From the NCBI GenBank assembly GCA_005503085.1, contig SCOI01000027.1:19753-83752 (forward strand): a DNA stretch of 64,000 bases, given 5' to 3'. The position numbers were made by a program, and so were the translations under genes. Below the pieces are notes generated by a model that worked only from the letters and a program-made list of their open reading frames with translations, did not search any database and was not told the origin of the DNA. This document shows positions 7,821-16,126 of the stretch, piece by piece (the stretch's first letter is position 1; each line of letters opens with the position of its first letter). This stretch comes from Burkholderiales bacterium C2 (GTDB taxonomy: Bacteria; Pseudomonadota; Gammaproteobacteria; Burkholderiales; Burkholderiaceae_C).

Positions 7821-9326
7821 ATGCATGCGCTCACCCTTCCCGCCCAGGGCCACTATGACGAGATGCTGCTCGCCGACGGGGCCATACGCCCCCATTACCA
7901 GGCCTTCGACCAGTGGCTGCAGGCCCAGACGCCCGAGGCCCTGGCCAAGAAGCGGGCCGAGGCCGACCTGCTGTTCCACAAGGTGGGCATCACCTTCGCC
8001 GTCTACGGCGACGAGGCCGGCGCCGAGCGCCTGATCCCTTTCGACACCGTGCCGCGCATCGTGCCGGCCAGCGAGTGGCAGATGCTGGAGGCCGGGCTGC
8101 GCCAGCGCGTCACCGCGCTGAACCGCTTTCTGTGGGACATCTACCACGATCACGAGATCATCAAGGCCGGCCTGATCCCGGCCGAGCAGGTCTTCGCCAA
8201 TGCCCAGTACCAGCCGGCGATGCAGGGGCTGGACCTGCCGCACGGCATCTACGCCCACATCACCGGGGTCGACCTGATACGCCACTCGGACGGCGGCTAC
8301 TACGTGCTGGAAGACAATCTGCGCGTGCCCTCGGGCGTCAGCTATATGCTGGAAAACCGCAAGATGATGATGCGGCTGTTCCCCGAGCTGTTCTCCCGCT
8401 ACCCGGTGGCCCCCGTCGCGCATTACCCGACCCTGCTGCTGGACACCTTGCGGCATGCGGCAGAGGTCGAGAACCCTAATGTGGTCGTGCTGACCCCCGG
8501 CCCCTTCAACAGCGCCTATTTCGAGCACGCCTTCCTGGCCCAGCAGATGGGGGTGGAGCTGGTCGAGGGTCAGGACTTGTTCGTCAAGGATGACTACCTC
8601 TATATGCGCACCACCGTGGGCCCGAAACGGGTGGACGTGATCTACCGCCGCATCGATGACGCCTTCCTCGACCCGCTGGCCTTCCGCGCCGACTCGATGC
8701 TGGGCGTGCCGGGTCTGCTCTCGGTCTACAAGCAGGGTCATCTGATCCTGGCCAATGCGATAGGCACCGGCGTGGCCGATGACAAATCGATCTACCCTTA
8801 TGTGCCCGACATGATCCGCTTCTATCTGAAGGAGGAGCCCATCTTGCACAACGTGCCGACCTGGCAATGCCGCAAGCCGGCCGATCTGGACCATGTGCTC
8901 AAGCACATGGCCGAGCTGGTGGTCAAGGAGGTCCATGGCGCCGGCGGCTACGGCATGTTGGTGGGCCCGGCCTCGACGGCCGCCGAGGTCGATGACTTCC
9001 GCGCGCGGGTCAAGGCCAACCCAAGCAACTACATCGCCCAGCCCACGCTGTGCCTGTCGAGCTGCCCGACCTTTGTCGAGGCCGGCATCGCACCGCGCCA
9101 TATCGATCTGCGGCCTTTTGTGCTGAGCGGCCGCGAGATCAGCATGGTCGCCGGCGGGCTGACGCGTGTGGCCCTGAAGCAGGGCTCGCTGGTGGTGAAT
9201 TCGTCCCAAGGTGGCGGCACCAAGGACACCTGGATCCTGGAAGGTGTGGAGCCCCCAGGTTCACTTCGTTCACTGCCCCCCGAGGGGGCGCAGGCCTCCC
9301 TTGGGGCGGCCCGGCGGGAGTCCTGA
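7821..9326 (+). CDS. Circularly permuted ATP-grasp type 2 protein
   Basis: A 501-residue protein of the DUF404/DUF407 family, predicted peptide-bond-forming ATP-grasp ligases. Typical stretches: FDTVPRIVPASEW, LNRFLWDIYHDHEI, ITGVDLIRHSDGGYYVLEDN, LRVPSGVSYMLENR, VHGAGGYGMLVGP and the end motif NSSQGGGTKDTWIL. It is the first of a three-gene operon with an alpha-E protein and a transglutaminase-like protein, a conserved trio whose product is unknown. Odd feature: after the normal family terminus (KDTWILE) the frame reads on through ~27 residues encoded by a GC-rich hairpin repeat, giving a tail unlike the family. The stop is 2 bases before the next ATG. Confidence 0.92.
   Translation: MHALTLPAQGHYDEMLLADGAIRPHYQAFDQWLQAQTPEALAKKRAEADLLFHKVGITFAVYGDEAGAERLIPFDTVPRIVPASEWQMLEAGLRQRVTALNRFLWDIYHDHEIIKAGLIPAEQVFANAQYQPAMQGLDLPHGIYAHITGVDLIRHSDGGYYVLEDNLRVPSGVSYMLENRKMMMRLFPELFSRYPVAPVAHYPTLLLDTLRHAAEVENPNVVVLTPGPFNSAYFEHAFLAQQMGVELVEGQDLFVKDDYLYMRTTVGPKRVDVIYRRIDDAFLDPLAFRADSMLGVPGLLSVYKQGHLILANAIGTGVADDKSIYPYVPDMIRFYLKEEPILHNVPTWQCRKPADLDHVLKHMAELVVKEVHGAGGYGMLVGPASTAAEVDDFRARVKANPSNYIAQPTLCLSSCPTFVEAGIAPRHIDLRPFVLSGREISMVAGGLTRVALKQGSLVVNSSQGGGTKDTWILEGVEPPGSLRSLPPEGAQASLGAARRES
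9247..9319 (+). repeat. GC hairpin repeat overlapping the 3' end of the ATP-grasp gene
   Basis: The stretch contains GCCCCCCGAGGGGGC (inverted repeat) preceded by TTCACTTCGTTCACT and followed by CCTCCCTTGGGGCGGCCCGG. From memory this composite resembles a dispersed repeat common in Burkholderiales intergenic DNA. Here it lies in frame inside the coding sequence and supplies the C-terminal tail of the upstream protein. Confidence 0.6.
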
Positions 9327-9328
9327 TC

Positions 9329-10297
9329 ATGTTGTCACGTACCGCCTCCCAACTCTTCTGGATGAGCCGCTATCTGGAGCGCGCCGAGAACCTGGTGCGC
9401 ATGCTCGATGTGACGCACTCGCTGTCGCTGCTGCCGCAAAGCCGTGGCGCGATGACCGAGCTGGCCGCGCCGCTGGCCGTCACCGGCACGCTGGAGTCCT
9501 TCACGCAAAGCCAGTCCTCGCTGGACCCCGAGCATCTGTTCAACTTCATGGCGCTGGACCTGAGCAACCCGGCCTCGGTGCTGAGCTGCCTGAAGGGCGC
9601 GCGCGAGAATGCCCATGCGGTGCGCGGCCAGATCACCGCCGAGATGTGGGAGGCCATCAACAGCACCTGGCTGGAGGCGCGCAGCTTCCCCAAGCGCGGC
9701 ATCCCCAGCGTCTCGAGCTTCTTCGACTGGGTCAAGGAGCGCTCGCACCTGTTCCGCGGCGCCACCTACGGCACCCTGCAGCGCAACGATGCCTACAACT
9801 TCATCCGCCTGGGCACCTTCATCGAGCGGGCCGACAACACCGCCCGCCTGCTCGATGTGAAGTCGCAGCTGATCGAGCCGGCGGTCGAGAGCCTGGTGCC
9901 GGTGGACGTGCCGGTCGAGAGCGCGCCCGACTTCTATGCCTGGAGCGCGCTGCTGCGCTCGCTGTCGGCGTTCGAGGCCTATCACGCGGTCTATCGCGAA
10001 AGCCTGGACGGCCGCCGTGTCACCGAGCTGCTGATACTGCGGCCCGATATCCCGCGCTCGCTGCGGGCCTGCTGCGACGAGATCGTCGCGATCCTGCCGC
10101 ATATCGAGGCGAAACCGGGCGCGCAGGACGCCGGCCGCGAGGTCAAGCGCCTGGCCGGCCAGCTGGCGCTGCGGCTGGAGTACGGCGCGGTCGACGAGAT
10201 CCTGGACGCCGGTGTGCACCGCTGGCTGACCCAGTTCCTCGAAGAATCGGCCCAGCTCGCCAACGCGATCCGCGAAGCCTATCTGGAAGCCAACTGA
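9329..10297 (+). CDS. Alpha-E domain protein (DUF403)
   Basis: A 322-residue, largely helical cytoplasmic protein. MLSRTASQLFWMSRYLERAENLVRMLDVTH at the start (split here as MLSRTASQLFWMSRYLERAE and following) and RLGTFIERADNTARLLD are the repeated ER-A-N/R motifs that name the alpha-E family. It always travels with the circularly permuted ATP-grasp protein and a transglutaminase; a role in a peptide-like metabolite or protein tag has been predicted for the trio but not established. Its TGA overlaps the ATG of the next gene by one base, indicating translational coupling. Confidence 0.93.
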   Translation: MLSRTASQLFWMSRYLERAENLVRMLDVTHSLSLLPQSRGAMTELAAPLAVTGTLESFTQSQSSLDPEHLFNFMALDLSNPASVLSCLKGARENAHAVRGQITAEMWEAINSTWLEARSFPKRGIPSVSSFFDWVKERSHLFRGATYGTLQRNDAYNFIRLGTFIERADNTARLLDVKSQLIEPAVESLVPVDVPVESAPDFYAWSALLRSLSAFEAYHAVYRESLDGRRVTELLILRPDIPRSLRACCDEIVAILPHIEAKPGAQDAGREVKRLAGQLALRLEYGAVDEILDAGVHRWLTQFLEESAQLANAIREAYLEAN

Positions 10298-11097
10298 TGC
10301 GGCTCGCCATCAGCCATGAGACTGTCTATCGCTACGACCACCCGGTCAAGCGCAGCACCCAGTACCTGCGCCTGACACCCACCGACAGCGCCGGCCAGCG
10401 CGTGCTGCGCTGGGTGCTGAGCCTGCCGGGCCGGGCCAGCCGGGGCAAGGACGCCTATGGCAATGTGATGCATGTGCTGAGCATGGACCGGCCGCACAGC
10501 GAGATCCGGCTGCGCGCCGAGGGTCTGGTCGACACCGTCGATGGCCCGCCCCGGCCCGACCCACATGATGCCTTCCCGCCCGAGCTGTTCCTGCGCGACT
10601 CGGCCCTGACCCGCGCCGACGCGGCGCTGCGCAGCTTTGCCCAGGCTCATGGTGGCGGTGTCGCCGCCGACACCCGCGACGGCCTGCTGGCGCTGATGCA
10701 GGCGCTGGGTGTGCAGATGCCCTACACCCCCGGCTTCACCGATGCCGCCACGCCGGCGGCCGAGGCCTTCGAGCGCCGGCTGGGCGTCTGCCAGGACCAT
10801 GCCCAGGTGTTTGCCACCTGCGCGCGGCTGTTGGGCGTGCCGGTGCGCTATGTGTCCGGCTATCTGGCCACCGACGACCACCATGTTGCCAGCCATGCCT
10901 GGGCCGAGGCGCGGCTGACCGAGGGCTGGCTGGGCTTCGACGTCAGCAACCAATGCCTGGCCGACGGCCGCTATGTGAAGCTGGCCATCGGTGCCGACTA
11001 TCTGGACGCCTGCCCGGTGCGCGGCATGCGCCTGGGCGGCGGCGGGGAGGCGATGCAGGCCCAGGTGCAGGTGACGCTGACGCCGCCGGCTCAGTAG
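10297..11097 (+). CDS. Transglutaminase-like protease-fold protein
   Basis: A 266-residue protein with an N-terminal beta domain (MRLAISHETVYRYDHPVKRS) and a transglutaminase-like core. The catalytic triad is visible as Cys in RLGVCQDHAQ (C165), His in VASHAWAEA (H200) and Asp in LGFDVSN (D215). Members are thought to hydrolyse or form isopeptide bonds. It ends the ATP-grasp/alpha-E operon, and the usual reading is that it processes what the ligase makes. Its 3' end overlaps the convergent slyX gene by 7 bases. Confidence 0.92.
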   Translation: MRLAISHETVYRYDHPVKRSTQYLRLTPTDSAGQRVLRWVLSLPGRASRGKDAYGNVMHVLSMDRPHSEIRLRAEGLVDTVDGPPRPDPHDAFPPELFLRDSALTRADAALRSFAQAHGGGVAADTRDGLLALMQALGVQMPYTPGFTDAATPAAEAFERRLGVCQDHAQVFATCARLLGVPVRYVSGYLATDDHHVASHAWAEARLTEGWLGFDVSNQCLADGRYVKLAIGADYLDACPVRGMRLGGGGEAMQAQVQVTLTPPAQ

Positions 11098-11312
11098 TGC
11101 GGCGGCAGCTCGTCGCGCAGGCTGCGAAAGCCCACGCTCTCGGCCGGCGCCGTGGCGCGCTCGCGCAGCGCGGCCAGCTCGTGCAGCAGCGCATCGATCT
11201 GCTGCTGCTGGCGGATCACGGTCTGGTTCAGGTGGTCGACCAGGTCTTCGGTGAAGCTGGCCTTGATCTCCAGATCGGTGAGGCGTTGCTCGGTGTCTTG
11301 GGCTTTGTCCAT
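11091..11312 (-). CDS. slyX: SlyX family protein
   Basis: A 73-residue cytoplasmic coiled-coil protein. The sequence pattern EQRLTDLEIKASFTEDLVDH, then LNQTVIRQQQQIDALLHEL and the C-terminal LPPHY is typical of SlyX, whose molecular function remains unknown. Start is the ATG at 11312; a longer in-frame version adds only six residues. Confidence 0.9.
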   Translation of the reverse strand: MDKAQDTEQRLTDLEIKASFTEDLVDHLNQTVIRQQQQIDALLHELAALRERATAPAESVGFRSLRDELPPHY

Positions 11313-11343
11313 GGCGATATTGGACCTCAAGCCGGCCCCTCGC

Positions 11344-13200
11344 TCACCACTGCGTGGTCGGCAGGGTCGCCAGCCCGGTCCAGCGCTTGATCATCGCGGC
11401 CAGCTGGGCGCGGTTGACCGGCTTGGTCATGAAGTCGTTCATGCCGGCCTGCAGGCAGCGCTCGCGGTCGCTGGCCAGCGCATCGGCGGTCAGCGCGACG
11501 ATGGGGGTGCGACGGCTGCCGTCCTGCTCGGTGGCGCGGATGCGCTGAGTGGCCTCGTAGCCGTCCATCTGCGGCATATGGCAGTCCATGAAGATGATGT
11601 CGTACTGCCCCTTGCGCGCCACCGCCTGGGCGGCCTGGCCGTCGTTGACCACATCGACCTGGCAGCCCAGCATCTTCAGCATGCCCTCGACCACCATCTG
11701 ATTGACCGGGTCGTCCTCGGCCACCAGCACATTGACCGTCACCGCCTCATGGGCACTCTCCAGCGGCGCGGCCACCGTGACGGCCTCCTCGCCGGCGACC
11801 TGCAGCGGCAGGTCGATCCAGAAGTGCGAGCCCTGGCCCACATCGCTGTCGACATTGACCTGGCCGCCCATCAGCTCGGTCAGCTCCTTGACGATGGCCA
11901 GCCCCAGGCCGCCACCGCCGTGGCGCCGGGTGCTGGAGCTGTCGACCTGGGTGAAGGTGTCGAAGATGGTCTCCAGCTGCGAGGCCGGGATGCCGATGCC
12001 GGTATCGCGCACCGAGAAGCGCACGCGCAGCGGCTGCGCCTCCAGCACCAGCACCTCCAGGCGCACGCTGCCCCGGTCGGTGAACTTGACCGCGTTGTGC
12101 AGCAGATTCACCAGCAGCTGGCGCAGGCGTGTCGCGTCGGCCAGCACCCGGGGCGGCAGCTTGACCGAGGCATGCGCGCTGAGCGTGACCGGCTTGTCGC
12201 GCGTCGTCGCCATCACCAGCTCCAGCGCCTCGCCCACCAGGGCGCGCAGGTCCAGCACCACCGGCCGCAGCTCCAGCTTGCCAGCCTCGATGCGCGACAG
12301 GTCCAGCACATCGTCGATCAGGCCCAGCAAGGCGGTGGCCGAATGGTGGGCGGTCTGCACATAGCGCTGCTGGATCGGGGTCAGGGTCGTGCCCATCAGC
12401 AGCTCGGCCGCGCCGAGGATGCCGTTCATCGGCGTGCGGATCTCGTGGCTGGTGGCCGCCAGAAACTGCGACTTGGCCTGGTTGGCCTGCTCGGCCTGGC
12501 GCCGCGCCGCGTCCAGCTCTATGGTCTGCAGTTCCAGCGCATGGGCTTTCTGCTCCAGCTGCTCGACCAGCAGATGGGCGGTGCGCACCGCCTCGCGGGC
12601 CCGCCGGCGCAGCCGCTCCATCACCAGGCCGGTGGCGGCCAGATAGACGCCCAGCAGATACATCGAGGCGGCAATGCCCAGGCGCTCGTTCCACAAGGCC
12701 CGGGCCGGGTCCAGCGCGGCGATGCCCAGCCCGTAGGCCAGATAGGCCAGCGTGATCACGTGGACGAAATAGAAGGCGCGCCTGAAGCCGAAGCCGATCT
12801 GGTCGACCACCCGCACCAGCATGAAGTAGGCAAAGAACAGCTGCCCCTGCTCCAGCAGATAGAGCGTCGGCAACCAGGCCAGCACATCAAGATTGAAGAA
12901 GACCAGGCTCAGATCGACCCGCCCGCTGCGCCCCCAGCCCAGGCGCAGCGCCAGCCAGCCGAGCAGCGCATAGCCCATATTGAAGGCCATCAGCACCATC
13001 AGCTCGGGCCGGGCCAGTCCGCCGCCGGGCATATTGAGCAGCGCGATCACGCTGAGGATCGCGAAACCCAGCAATCTCAGTGCCGGAATCTGCTGGGTAT
13101 ACAGCCGACGCGCCCGCGCCGCCTTGCGCTGGGCGAGCAGGCCCGCATCCAGCGTAAAGCCGGTGTCACGGTCGAGCACTGCTGCTGTCTTGCTGTCCAC
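11344..13200 (-). CDS. Membrane hybrid sensor histidine kinase with C-terminal receiver
   Basis: About 618 residues. An N-terminal block of about six hydrophobic helices (for example [19 protein letters not shown]) is followed by a coiled coil, a HisKA domain with the phospho-acceptor His in [20 protein letters not shown], a HATPase domain (N box [12 protein letters not shown] boxes DTGIGIP and GGGLGLAIV) and a receiver domain ([13 protein letters not shown], phospho-Asp in [13 protein letters not shown], Lys in [10 protein letters not shown]). There is no obvious periplasmic sensor domain, so signal sensing is probably membrane-embedded. No good ATG exists: GTG at 13200 has GAGG six bases upstream and is chosen; TTG at 13257 and GTG at 13179 are alternatives. 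No cognate response regulator is adjacent; the lone receiver at 36388 is a conceivable partner. Confidence 0.88.
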   Translation of the reverse strand: MDSKTAAVLDRDTGFTLDAGLLAQRKAARARRLYTQQIPALRLLGFAILSVIALLNMPGGGLARPELMVLMAFNMGYALLGWLALRLGWGRSGRVDLSLVFFNLDVLAWLPTLYLLEQGQLFFAYFMLVRVVDQIGFGFRRAFYFVHVITLAYLAYGLGIAALDPARALWNERLGIAASMYLLGVYLAATGLVMERLRRRAREAVRTAHLLVEQLEQKAHALELQTIELDAARRQAEQANQAKSQFLAATSHEIRTPMNGILGAAELLMGTTLTPIQQRYVQTAHHSATALLGLIDDVLDLSRIEAGKLELRPVVLDLRALVGEALELVMATTRDKPVTLSAHASVKLPPRVLADATRLRQLLVNLLHNAVKFTDRGSVRLEVLVLEAQPLRVRFSVRDTGIGIPASQLETIFDTFTQVDSSSTRRHGGGGLGLAIVKELTELMGGQVNVDSDVGQGSHFWIDLPLQVAGEEAVTVAAPLESAHEAVTVNVLVAEDDPVNQMVVEGMLKMLGCQVDVVNDGQAAQAVARKGQYDIIFMDCHMPQMDGYEATQRIRATEQDGSRRTPIVALTADALASDRERCLQAGMNDFMTKPVNRAQLAAMIKRWTGLATLPTTQW

Positions 13201-13301
13201 AAAGCCCTCGCTGCCAACGCATCGCCAAATGGCGGGCTTCGCAGAATACCCGGGCAATCCCTAGTCTGTCGTACTGTTGCCGACGTTTACATCTGGCCGG
13301 C

Positions 13302-14168
13302 TCAGACCGGTCCCAGCACCCGCATCGAGTAGTCGACCGCCTTCACATCCTTGGTCAGCCGACCGATCGAGATGCGGTCGACGCCGGTGGCGGCGATCCA
13401 ACGCAGCTGGTCGAGCTCGACGCCGCCCGAGACTTCCAGCAGCGCCCGGCCGGCCGTCACGGCCACTGCCTCGCGCATCATCGCCTCGCTGAAATTGTCC
13501 AGCAGCACGCTGAGCGCACCGGCGTCCAGCGCCTCGTGCAGCTCGGCGATGCTCTCGACCTCGATCTGGATGTCCACGCCCGCGTTCAGCGCCTGGGCCG
13601 CACGCAGCGCCGCTGCGACGCCGCCGGCCGCCGCGATATGGTTTTCCTTGATCAGAATGCCGGCATAGAGGGCGAGGCGCTGGTTCGCGCCGCCGCCGAT
13701 GCGCACCGCGTACTTCTGCGCCAGGCGCAGGCCCGGCAGGGTCTTGCGCGTGTCCAGCACGGCGCAGCCGCGTGGATTGGTGCTGGCGCCGGCGATCGCG
13801 TCGACATGGGCACGGGTCAGGGTCGCCGTGCCCGACAGCAGCTGCAGGAAGTTCATCGCCGGCCGCTCGGCCGACAGCAGGGCCCGGCCGTCGGCCTCGA
13901 TCTCGCAGACCACGGTGTCGGCGCTCATACGTGCACCTTCCTCATACAGCCACTCGATGCGGGCCGTCGCATCGAGCGCGGCAAACACCCCGTCGAACCA
14001 GGGGCGCCCGCACAGCACCGCGGCCTCGCGCACCCGCAGCTGGGCCTTGACGCGCCGGCCCGCCGGCACCAGCCGGGCGGTCCAGTCGCAGACCCCGATG
14101 TCTTCCATCAGCGCCTCGCGGATATTGCGTTCGCGGGCTTGGTCCAGGCTCTCGTTGTGATCGAACAT
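13302..14168 (-). CDS. nadC: Nicotinate-nucleotide pyrophosphorylase (carboxylating)
   Basis: A 288-residue enzyme converting quinolinate and PRPP to nicotinate mononucleotide, CO2 and PPi in de novo NAD synthesis. Diagnostic stretches: EDIGVCDWTARLVP, ERPAMNFLQLLSGTAT, VLDTRKTLPGLRLAQKYAV, RIGGGANQR, ILIKENHI, IEVES and ISIGRLTKDVKAVDYSMR. Full length. It begins three bases after the stop of the upstream FAH-family gene, so the two are co-transcribed although no metabolic link is obvious. Confidence 0.96.
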   Translation of the reverse strand: MFDHNESLDQARERNIREALMEDIGVCDWTARLVPAGRRVKAQLRVREAAVLCGRPWFDGVFAALDATARIEWLYEEGARMSADTVVCEIEADGRALLSAERPAMNFLQLLSGTATLTRAHVDAIAGASTNPRGCAVLDTRKTLPGLRLAQKYAVRIGGGANQRLALYAGILIKENHIAAAGGVAAALRAAQALNAGVDIQIEVESIAELHEALDAGALSVLLDNFSEAMMREAVAVTAGRALLEVSGGVELDQLRWIAATGVDRISIGRLTKDVKAVDYSMRVLGPV

Positions 14169-14171
14169 CGC

Positions 14172-14870
14172 TCAGTCGGGGTCTTTGATCGTGAGGCTCA
14201 GATTATCCAGGCCCTCGATCACGCCGGTGATCACATCGCCGGGCTTGACCGCGCCGACGCCCTCTGGCGTGCCGGTGTAGATCAGATCGCCCGGGCCCAG
14301 GTGGTAGTACTGCGACAGATTGGCGACGATCTCGGGCACGCTCCAGATCATGTCCGACAGATCGCCGCGCTGCTTCTCGACGCCATTGACCGCCAGCGTG
14401 ATCGCGCCGGCCTTCGGATGGCCGATCTCGCTGGCCGGCACCAGCTCGGTGATCACGGCCGAGTTCTCGAAGCCCTTGCCGATGTCCCAGGGCCGGCCAT
14501 TGGCCTTGGCCGCGTTCTGCAAATCGCGGCGCGTCATGTCCAGGCCGGCGGCATAGCCCCAGATGGCCGCTTCGGCGGCCTCGGGCGCCACCTTGAAGAC
14601 CGGCGCGCCGATCGCGATCACCAGTTCCATCTCGTAATGGAAATTGCTGGTGCCGGGCGGATAGGCGATGCTGGCGCCGGACGGCACCAGGGCATTGGCC
14701 GGCTTGCTGAAATAGAACGGCGGCTCGCGATCCGGATCGCTGCCCATCTCGCGGGCATGGGCGGCGTAATTGCGGCCGACGCAGAAGATGCGGGCGACGG
14801 CGTAGCGCTGGCGGCTGCCGCGCACGGCCACACTGGGCTGGGCCTCGGGAGCGAAAACATAGTCGGTCAT
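14172..14870 (-). CDS. Fumarylacetoacetate hydrolase family protein
   Basis: A 232-residue protein of the short FAH family (fumarylpyruvate hydrolase/acylpyruvase type). Seen: RIFCVGRNYAAHAREMG, YFSKPANALVPSG, the metal-binding ExE in FHYEMELVIAIG, AGLDMTRRDLQ, WDIGKGFENSAVI and PGDLIYTGTPEGVGAVKPGD. It probably hydrolyses a C-C bond in an acylpyruvate or decarboxylates oxaloacetate; the substrate cannot be read from sequence. ATG at 14870 matches the family N-terminus. First gene of a two-gene unit with nadC, divergent from rlpA. Confidence 0.9.
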   Translation of the reverse strand: MTDYVFAPEAQPSVAVRGSRQRYAVARIFCVGRNYAAHAREMGSDPDREPPFYFSKPANALVPSGASIAYPPGTSNFHYEMELVIAIGAPVFKVAPEAAEAAIWGYAAGLDMTRRDLQNAAKANGRPWDIGKGFENSAVITELVPASEIGHPKAGAITLAVNGVEKQRGDLSDMIWSVPEIVANLSQYYHLGPGDLIYTGTPEGVGAVKPGDVITGVIEGLDNLSLTIKDPD

Positions 14871-14985
14871 GATGGGCGGGACGATGCTGTGGATGGCGCA
14901 GCATAGCCAAGTCGACGGGGAGCCGGGTTGCGGGCTTTGCGTAGTCGGGCAGCGCCCGTGCGCATCCCGGCTACCATCGCGCCCA

Positions 14986-16017
14986 ATGCTGATGTCCAAG
15001 TCCCTGCCCGCCCTCGTGCTGCTGGCCCTGCTGGTCGGCTGCGCCAGCCGCGCGCCCGCTCCCAGTACCGCGCCGGCCCCGCGACCGGCGCCGCCGGCCG
15101 GCGGCTGGCCGGCCCGCGACGGCCCCGATGCGGTGATCCCGCCCGATCTGCACAAGGTGCCCGATGCGGCGCCCAAGCTGGAGAACATCCGCAAGGGCGG
15201 GCCCAACAAGCCCTACGAGGTGCTGGGCCAGCGCTACGAGCCGATGGCCGGCGACGAGCCGCTGATCGAGCGTGGCCTGGCCTCCTGGTATGGCCGCAAG
15301 TTCCATGGCCGGCCGACCGCCAGCGGCGAGATCTACAACATGTATGCGATGACGGCCGCGCATCCGACCATGCCCATCCCCAGCTATGCGCGGGTGCGCA
15401 ATCCGAAGAACGGCCGCGAGATCATCGTCAGGGTCAACGACCGCGGCCCCTTCCACCGCGGCCGCATCATCGACCTCAGCTACACCGCCGCGCTGAAGCT
15501 GGACCTGCTGCGCGGGGTCGGTGCGGTCGAGCTGGAGCGGCTGACCTATGAGGACATCCGCACCGGCGCCTGGATGCGCGGCAGCGAGCCCGCCGCGCCG
15601 GTCGAGCCGCCGCCCATCTATGTGGCCAGCGAGGCCAGCGGCGCGCCGGCGCTGAGCACCACGGCCAGCGTCGCGGCAGTGCCACCGGCCGCTGTGCCCG
15701 CTGCCACCGCCGTACCCACCACCGACCCCGCCGCGCTGCTGGCCGACGAGGCCCCGCTGCCGCAGATACGCACGGTGGCCGCGCCCGGCTTCTGGGTGCA
15801 GCTCGGCGCGTTCTCGCAGCTGGCCGGGGCCGAGTCCTTTCGGCAGCAGCTGCTGAAGGAGGCCGACTGGATGGCCCCGCTGCTGGCCGTCTTCAAGGAC
15901 CGCGCGCTGCACCGCCTGCAGGCCGGCCCCTATCCGACGCGCGAGGACGCGCGCCAGGCGGCCGAGCGGGTGCGCCAGGCGCTGGCGCTGCAGCCGGTGG
16001 TGGTGGAGCGGCGTTGA
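14986..16017 (+). CDS. rlpA: Septal ring lytic transglycosylase RlpA (lipoprotein)
   Basis: A 343-residue outer-membrane lipoprotein. The lipobox LLVGC puts the lipidated Cys at position 19. A double-psi beta-barrel domain follows (GLASWYGRKFHGRPTASGE, RVNDRGPFHRGRIIDLS) with the catalytic-type Asp and His of RlpA, then an Ala/Pro linker, then a C-terminal SPOR domain (FWVQLGAFSQLAGAESF, LHRLQAGPYPTREDARQAAE) that binds denuded glycan at the septum. RlpA cleaves glycan strands lacking stem peptides. ATG at 14986 gives the shorter signal peptide; ATG at 14992 is equally possible. Confidence 0.94.
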   Translation: MLMSKSLPALVLLALLVGCASRAPAPSTAPAPRPAPPAGGWPARDGPDAVIPPDLHKVPDAAPKLENIRKGGPNKPYEVLGQRYEPMAGDEPLIERGLASWYGRKFHGRPTASGEIYNMYAMTAAHPTMPIPSYARVRNPKNGREIIVRVNDRGPFHRGRIIDLSYTAALKLDLLRGVGAVELERLTYEDIRTGAWMRGSEPAAPVEPPPIYVASEASGAPALSTTASVAAVPPAAVPAATAVPTTDPAALLADEAPLPQIRTVAAPGFWVQLGAFSQLAGAESFRQQLLKEADWMAPLLAVFKDRALHRLQAGPYPTREDARQAAERVRQALALQPVVVERR

Positions 16018-16054
16018 AGCGGCAGGGCTCCCCCTAGGAAATTGGATAGCGGCT

Positions 16055-16108
16055 GCATCCGATCAGGGATGCGGGGCGTAAGGACAGCAGGTTGGCATTG
16101 GGCCAACC
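16055..16108 (+). promoter_or_regulatory. Two inverted repeats in the DUF4331 operon leader
   Basis: GCATCC-N6-GGATGC (16055-16072) and GGTTGGC-N5-GCCAACC (16090-16108) lie in the 109-base leader before the DUF4331 start; the second ends ~6 bases before the GGAG ribosome-binding site. They could be operators or RNA hairpins limiting translation. No known metal-regulator box is recognised. Confidence 0.4.
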
Positions 16109-16126
16109 GCCATCCGGAGACGCCTC

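Noticed and set aside
11152..13332. A 726-codon plus-strand frame
   Set aside because: Antisense to the hybrid histidine kinase; His/Gln/Arg-rich shadow sequence.
13302..14870. Functional pathway linking nadC and the FAH-family gene
   Set aside because: They are adjacent and co-directional, but no known NAD pathway step uses an FAH-fold enzyme; I treat this as co-transcription only.
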